NCBI GenBank assembly: GCA_009778165.1
Contig: WRKF01000185.1
Coordinates: forward strand, 1 to 43,583
DNA length: 43,583 nt
From: Defluviitaleaceae bacterium
GTDB lineage: Bacteria; Bacillota; Clostridia; Lachnospirales; UBA5962
Direction: 5' to 3'
Below the pieces are notes generated by a model. It was not told the DNA's origin. It made no database searches and was given only the letters and a program-made list of their open reading frames with translations. The translations under genes and the position numbers were made by a program. Positions 41,888 through 43,583 of this stretch are shown in pieces (the stretch's first letter is position 1; each line of letters begins with the position of its first letter).

Positions 41888-42406
41888 CTAGCCTTGACCC
41901 AAGTTTAGGGTAGCTTGTATTAACGCTCTCGTCGTGGTTATAGCTGTCATATTTGCTTCATATGAGCGGCTTGCACTTATCATGTTTACCATTTCGTAAA
42001 CAATGTTAACATTCGGCATTCTTACATAACCGTCCACATCAGCATGAGGATGAGCCGGATCATATACAAGTGGACCGGGAGTGTGATCGGTAAAAATTTG
42101 CGATACCCTAACACCTCCGGGGGTGGCATCGGGATCGTTGCTTCTGGCTCGCTCCACTATATTGTTCACTTGTTCAAATTGTCGCCTGCCCTGGGTAAGG
42201 GGGTTTTGCCGCAAAGCCTCGTCTAGCTGATCGGCAAAGTGCTGGCGGGGTATTGACTCAAAAATAGCTGCCTGACGCAAATACGGTCCACCTTCGGCTG
42301 TTTGGGTAGTGGTGGCATTCGCTATGTTTTGAGCAATAATATCCATACGAACCCGTTGTGATGTCAGACCGGTTACGCTCGTGTTCATTGTTTGAAAAAA
42401 CGACAT
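41888..42406 (-). CDS. flgC: flagellar proximal rod protein FlgC
   Basis: 172 aa, rod protein of the FlgB/FlgC group. The N-terminal signature MNTSVTGLTSQRVRMDIIAQ then NIANATT and the C-terminal PNVNIVYEMVNMISASRSYEAN are complete. AAAGGAG lies about 11 nt before the ATG. A strong sigma-A-like promoter is present 80-110 nt upstream. Confidence 0.96.
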   Translation of the reverse strand: MSFFQTMNTSVTGLTSQRVRMDIIAQNIANATTTQTAEGGPYLRQAAIFESIPRQHFADQLDEALRQNPLTQGRRQFEQVNNIVERARSNDPDATPGGVRVSQIFTDHTPGPLVYDPAHPHADVDGYVRMPNVNIVYEMVNMISASRSYEANMTAITTTRALIQATLNLGQG

Positions 42407-42485
42407 TGTAGTATAATCTCCTTTCCATAAAATTCACAAAATTAAAGTTATAACAAAGTTTTAGCGGAATTTTAGATTGTGTCAT

Positions 42486-42514
42486 ATTATAACACATCGT
42501 AGCATAATTAACAA
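42486..42514 (-). promoter_or_regulatory. sigma-A-type promoter with extended -10 upstream of flgC
   Basis: On the minus strand TTGTTA (42509-42514) and TATAAT (42486-42491) are 17 nt apart, with TGT directly before the -10. It lies in the flgB-flgC spacer, so flgC and all genes after it could be transcribed apart from flgB. Confidence 0.6.
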
Positions 42515-42524
42515 ATCTAGCACA

Positions 42525-42571
42525 TTAACTTTTTGTTGCTCCTTTTAAATCGGAAAAGTCAATTCGCTTTG
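42525..42571. repeat. intergenic element shared with 15052-15098 (copy B)
   Basis: Contains TTAACTTTTTGTTGC followed by TCCTTTTAAATCGG, aligned with the fliA-leader copy. On the transcribed strand it reads AAAAGGAGCAACAAAAAGTTAATG and directly precedes the flgC promoter. Confidence 0.5.
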
Positions 42572-42616
42572 CTTAGCATTTACAACCACTTACATCTATA
42601 TATTACTTAATATTGC

Positions 42617-43003
42617 TTATATATTACTCATCATAACGCCGGTAATGCGTGCGAAGTTGTTTGTTACATTCATCGTCATAACTTCGTAGCGTGTAGAATT
42701 TTGGAAAAGAGCTACCATCTCCGCCTCTATATCTACGTTGTTGCCGTCTAACCTGTGACGCAAACCTTCTTCAAGAACCTGCGTTTCCGGAGTGGCGTTG
42801 GCAAGGTTAATTGCTCTGTTTTCCCTTGCGGCATTTGTCAGCTCCCTATCCAAAAGATCCTCGAACCGTAGCACACTGCGGCTAAAACCGGGTACATCCA
42901 CATTAGCTATGTTGTGGGAAATTATATTGTTACGCATTTGTGTTGCCCGCATAGCATGAGCTATTATCTGGTTATTATGAAAAACATTATTAAATATCGT
43001 CAT
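42617..43003 (-). CDS. flgB: flagellar proximal rod protein FlgB
   Basis: 128 aa. The N-terminal rod signature QIIAHAMRATQMRNNIISHN and IANVDVPGFSRSVLRFEDLL and the C-terminal VMTMNVTNNFARITGVM helix are typical. First gene of the flagellar cluster. GGAGAG is directly upstream of the ATG. Confidence 0.95.
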   Translation of the reverse strand: MTIFNNVFHNNQIIAHAMRATQMRNNIISHNIANVDVPGFSRSVLRFEDLLDRELTNAARENRAINLANATPETQVLEEGLRHRLDGNNVDIEAEMVALFQNSTRYEVMTMNVTNNFARITGVMMSNI

Positions 43004-43020
43004 GATCTCTCCGTTTCTAA

Positions 43021-43057
43021 GCAGGGTCGTTATTTAGCTATTTTCAAAAAGCCCTGC
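43021..43057 (-). promoter_or_regulatory. leader hairpin upstream of flgB
   Basis: GCAGGG (43021-43026) pairs with CCCTGC (43052-43057) around a 25-nt loop in the flgB leader, about 18 nt before the start codon. It does not match known riboswitch cores that I can recognise. Confidence 0.4.
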
Positions 43058-43072
43058 AAACATAACAACACT

Positions 43073-43101
43073 ATTTTAACAGTATATCAGAAAAAAGTAA
43101 A
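43073..43101 (-). promoter_or_regulatory. probable flagellar operon promoter
   Basis: On the minus strand TTTACT (43096-43101) and TAAAAT (43073-43078) are 17 nt apart, with TGT before the -10. It is about 70 nt upstream of flgB. The rest of 43102-43432 is very AT-rich (long A/T runs near 43147-43200) and shows no gene. Confidence 0.5.
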
Positions 43102-43450
43102 GCAATATACAATAAAAATTTCAAGACAAATAGCTTGCTATAGACAAAAAAAAAGTTTTTTTTAAATTTTTTTGACTTTTTTTTCATGCAACAAAAAATA
43201 AAATGCCTTCATAGTATACTTGTTGTACAATAAATAGAGCATTTCGGGAATAAATATCGGCTATTTGCATAAAAGCAATGTATAATAATCTCTCCTAGTA
43301 ATATTTTTTTCAAAAAAAGACTGTACTAAAGCGGAATTGCCATAGGTTCCAAAAAAAATACTCGGAGACAGTGAAAAGTTAGTTTGCCTTATTTGCCATA
43401 TTGCGAAAACAAACAAAATATGCTACCATGAAGTGAGGGAAGGTGATACC

Positions 43451-43583
43451 ATTAAAAAAATATTAGAACACCAAATAGAGCAAGCAAAACACATAGTATC
43501 CAATAAGACAAAGCAAGAGTTTGAAAGGGAAAAAGCCGATCTTTCAATATTAAACGATACTATATTTGAGAACGTACTCTCGA
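43451..43583 (+). CDS. start of an unknown plus-strand gene, possibly with an ATT start
   Basis: The frame is open to the right edge (about 44 codons from 43451) and encodes a charged helical N-terminus (KKILEHQIEQAKHIV, EFEREKADLSILNDTIFEN). A strong SD-like GGAAGGTGAT (43438-43447) sits exactly where an ATT at 43451-43453 would be the start codon. The only other in-frame start, GTG at 43433, has no SD. The product is not recognised. Confidence 0.45.
   Translation, partial: MKKILEHQIEQAKHIVSNKTKQEFEREKADLSILNDTIFENVLS

Noticed and set aside
42540-42590. Possible sigma-28 (FliA) promoter with CCGAT upstream of flgC
   Set aside because: The best CTAAG/CCGATT pairing has a spacer about two bases too long and poor -35; the sigma-A-like site nearby is much better.
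43004-43101. A cyclic-di-GMP riboswitch in the flgB leader, known from some Clostridia
   Set aside because: Only a simple 6-bp hairpin is visible; none of the conserved riboswitch core sequences was recognised.
43443-43463. GTG at 43443 as start of the right-edge gene
   Set aside because: That frame stops after seven codons.
1-43583. CRISPR arrays, tRNA or rRNA genes, complete insertion sequences
   Set aside because: No regularly spaced repeats with unique spacers, no cloverleaf-like or rRNA-like segments, and no complete transposase were seen; only the partial Rpn-type gene is mobile-element-like.

Overview
The window looks like a chromosomal segment from a motile, low-to-moderate GC Clostridia, probably of the Lachnospirales/Lachnospiraceae type. 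The evidence is the Bacillus/Clostridium-style fla/che gene order, the CheC/CheD/FliY chemotaxis branch, FlhF/FlhG, the MBOAT + DHHW pair, and strong AGGAGG-type ribosome binding sites. The species cannot be fixed from sequence reading alone.

Layout. (1) 1-301, minus: the start of an Rpn-type PD-(D/E)XK nuclease/transposase that runs off the left edge, with its promoter and an overlapping 40-codon ORF. (2) 365-9762, plus: a compact eight-gene cell-envelope operon behind one sigma-A-like promoter. It encodes an S11 D,D-carboxypeptidase, an MBOAT O-acyltransferase, a DHHW/AlgJ-like partner, two tandem class B sortase-fold proteins that have lost catalytic residues, an M15 peptidase with a signal peptide, and two membrane-anchored SH3-like + VanX/VanY-type M15 peptidases. 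(3) 9763-9968: convergent spacer with hairpins and a 12-nt repeat array. (4) 43003 to 9969, minus: a nearly continuous flagellar supercluster, read in the order flgB-flgC-fliE-fliF'-fliF-fliG-fliH-fliI-fliJ-ylxF/motE-fliK-flgD-TIGR02530-flgE-flbD-motA-motB-fliL-fliM-fliY-cheY-fliO-fliP-fliQ-fliR-flhB-flhA-flhF-flhG-cheC-cheD-(acidic membrane protein)-fliA, followed by tldD-pmbA-ogt-tolC-like. (5) 43004-43583: flgB leader and promoter region, then the beginning of a plus-strand gene that leaves the window.

How it works together. The minus-strand cluster supplies almost the whole basal body, export gate and ATPase, hook, stator (with sodium-type features) and switch, plus a CheY-phosphatase module (CheC, FliY) and the class III sigma factor FliA. 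CheA, CheW, CheB and CheR are absent from the place they usually occupy, between flhG and cheC. The plus-strand operon appears to modify the cell wall: acyl transfer to an extracellular polymer combined with trimming of D-Ala-containing peptides.

Main unusual points: a 350-bp tandem duplication that made an intact truncated FliF (FliF') in front of fliF; the paired sortase-fold pseudoenzymes inside a peptidase/acyltransferase operon; two different families of repeated intergenic elements; a large stem-loop between flgE and flbD; a GC-rich REP-like hairpin ahead of flgE; and many short tandem repeats of different unit length in spacers and disordered protein regions.
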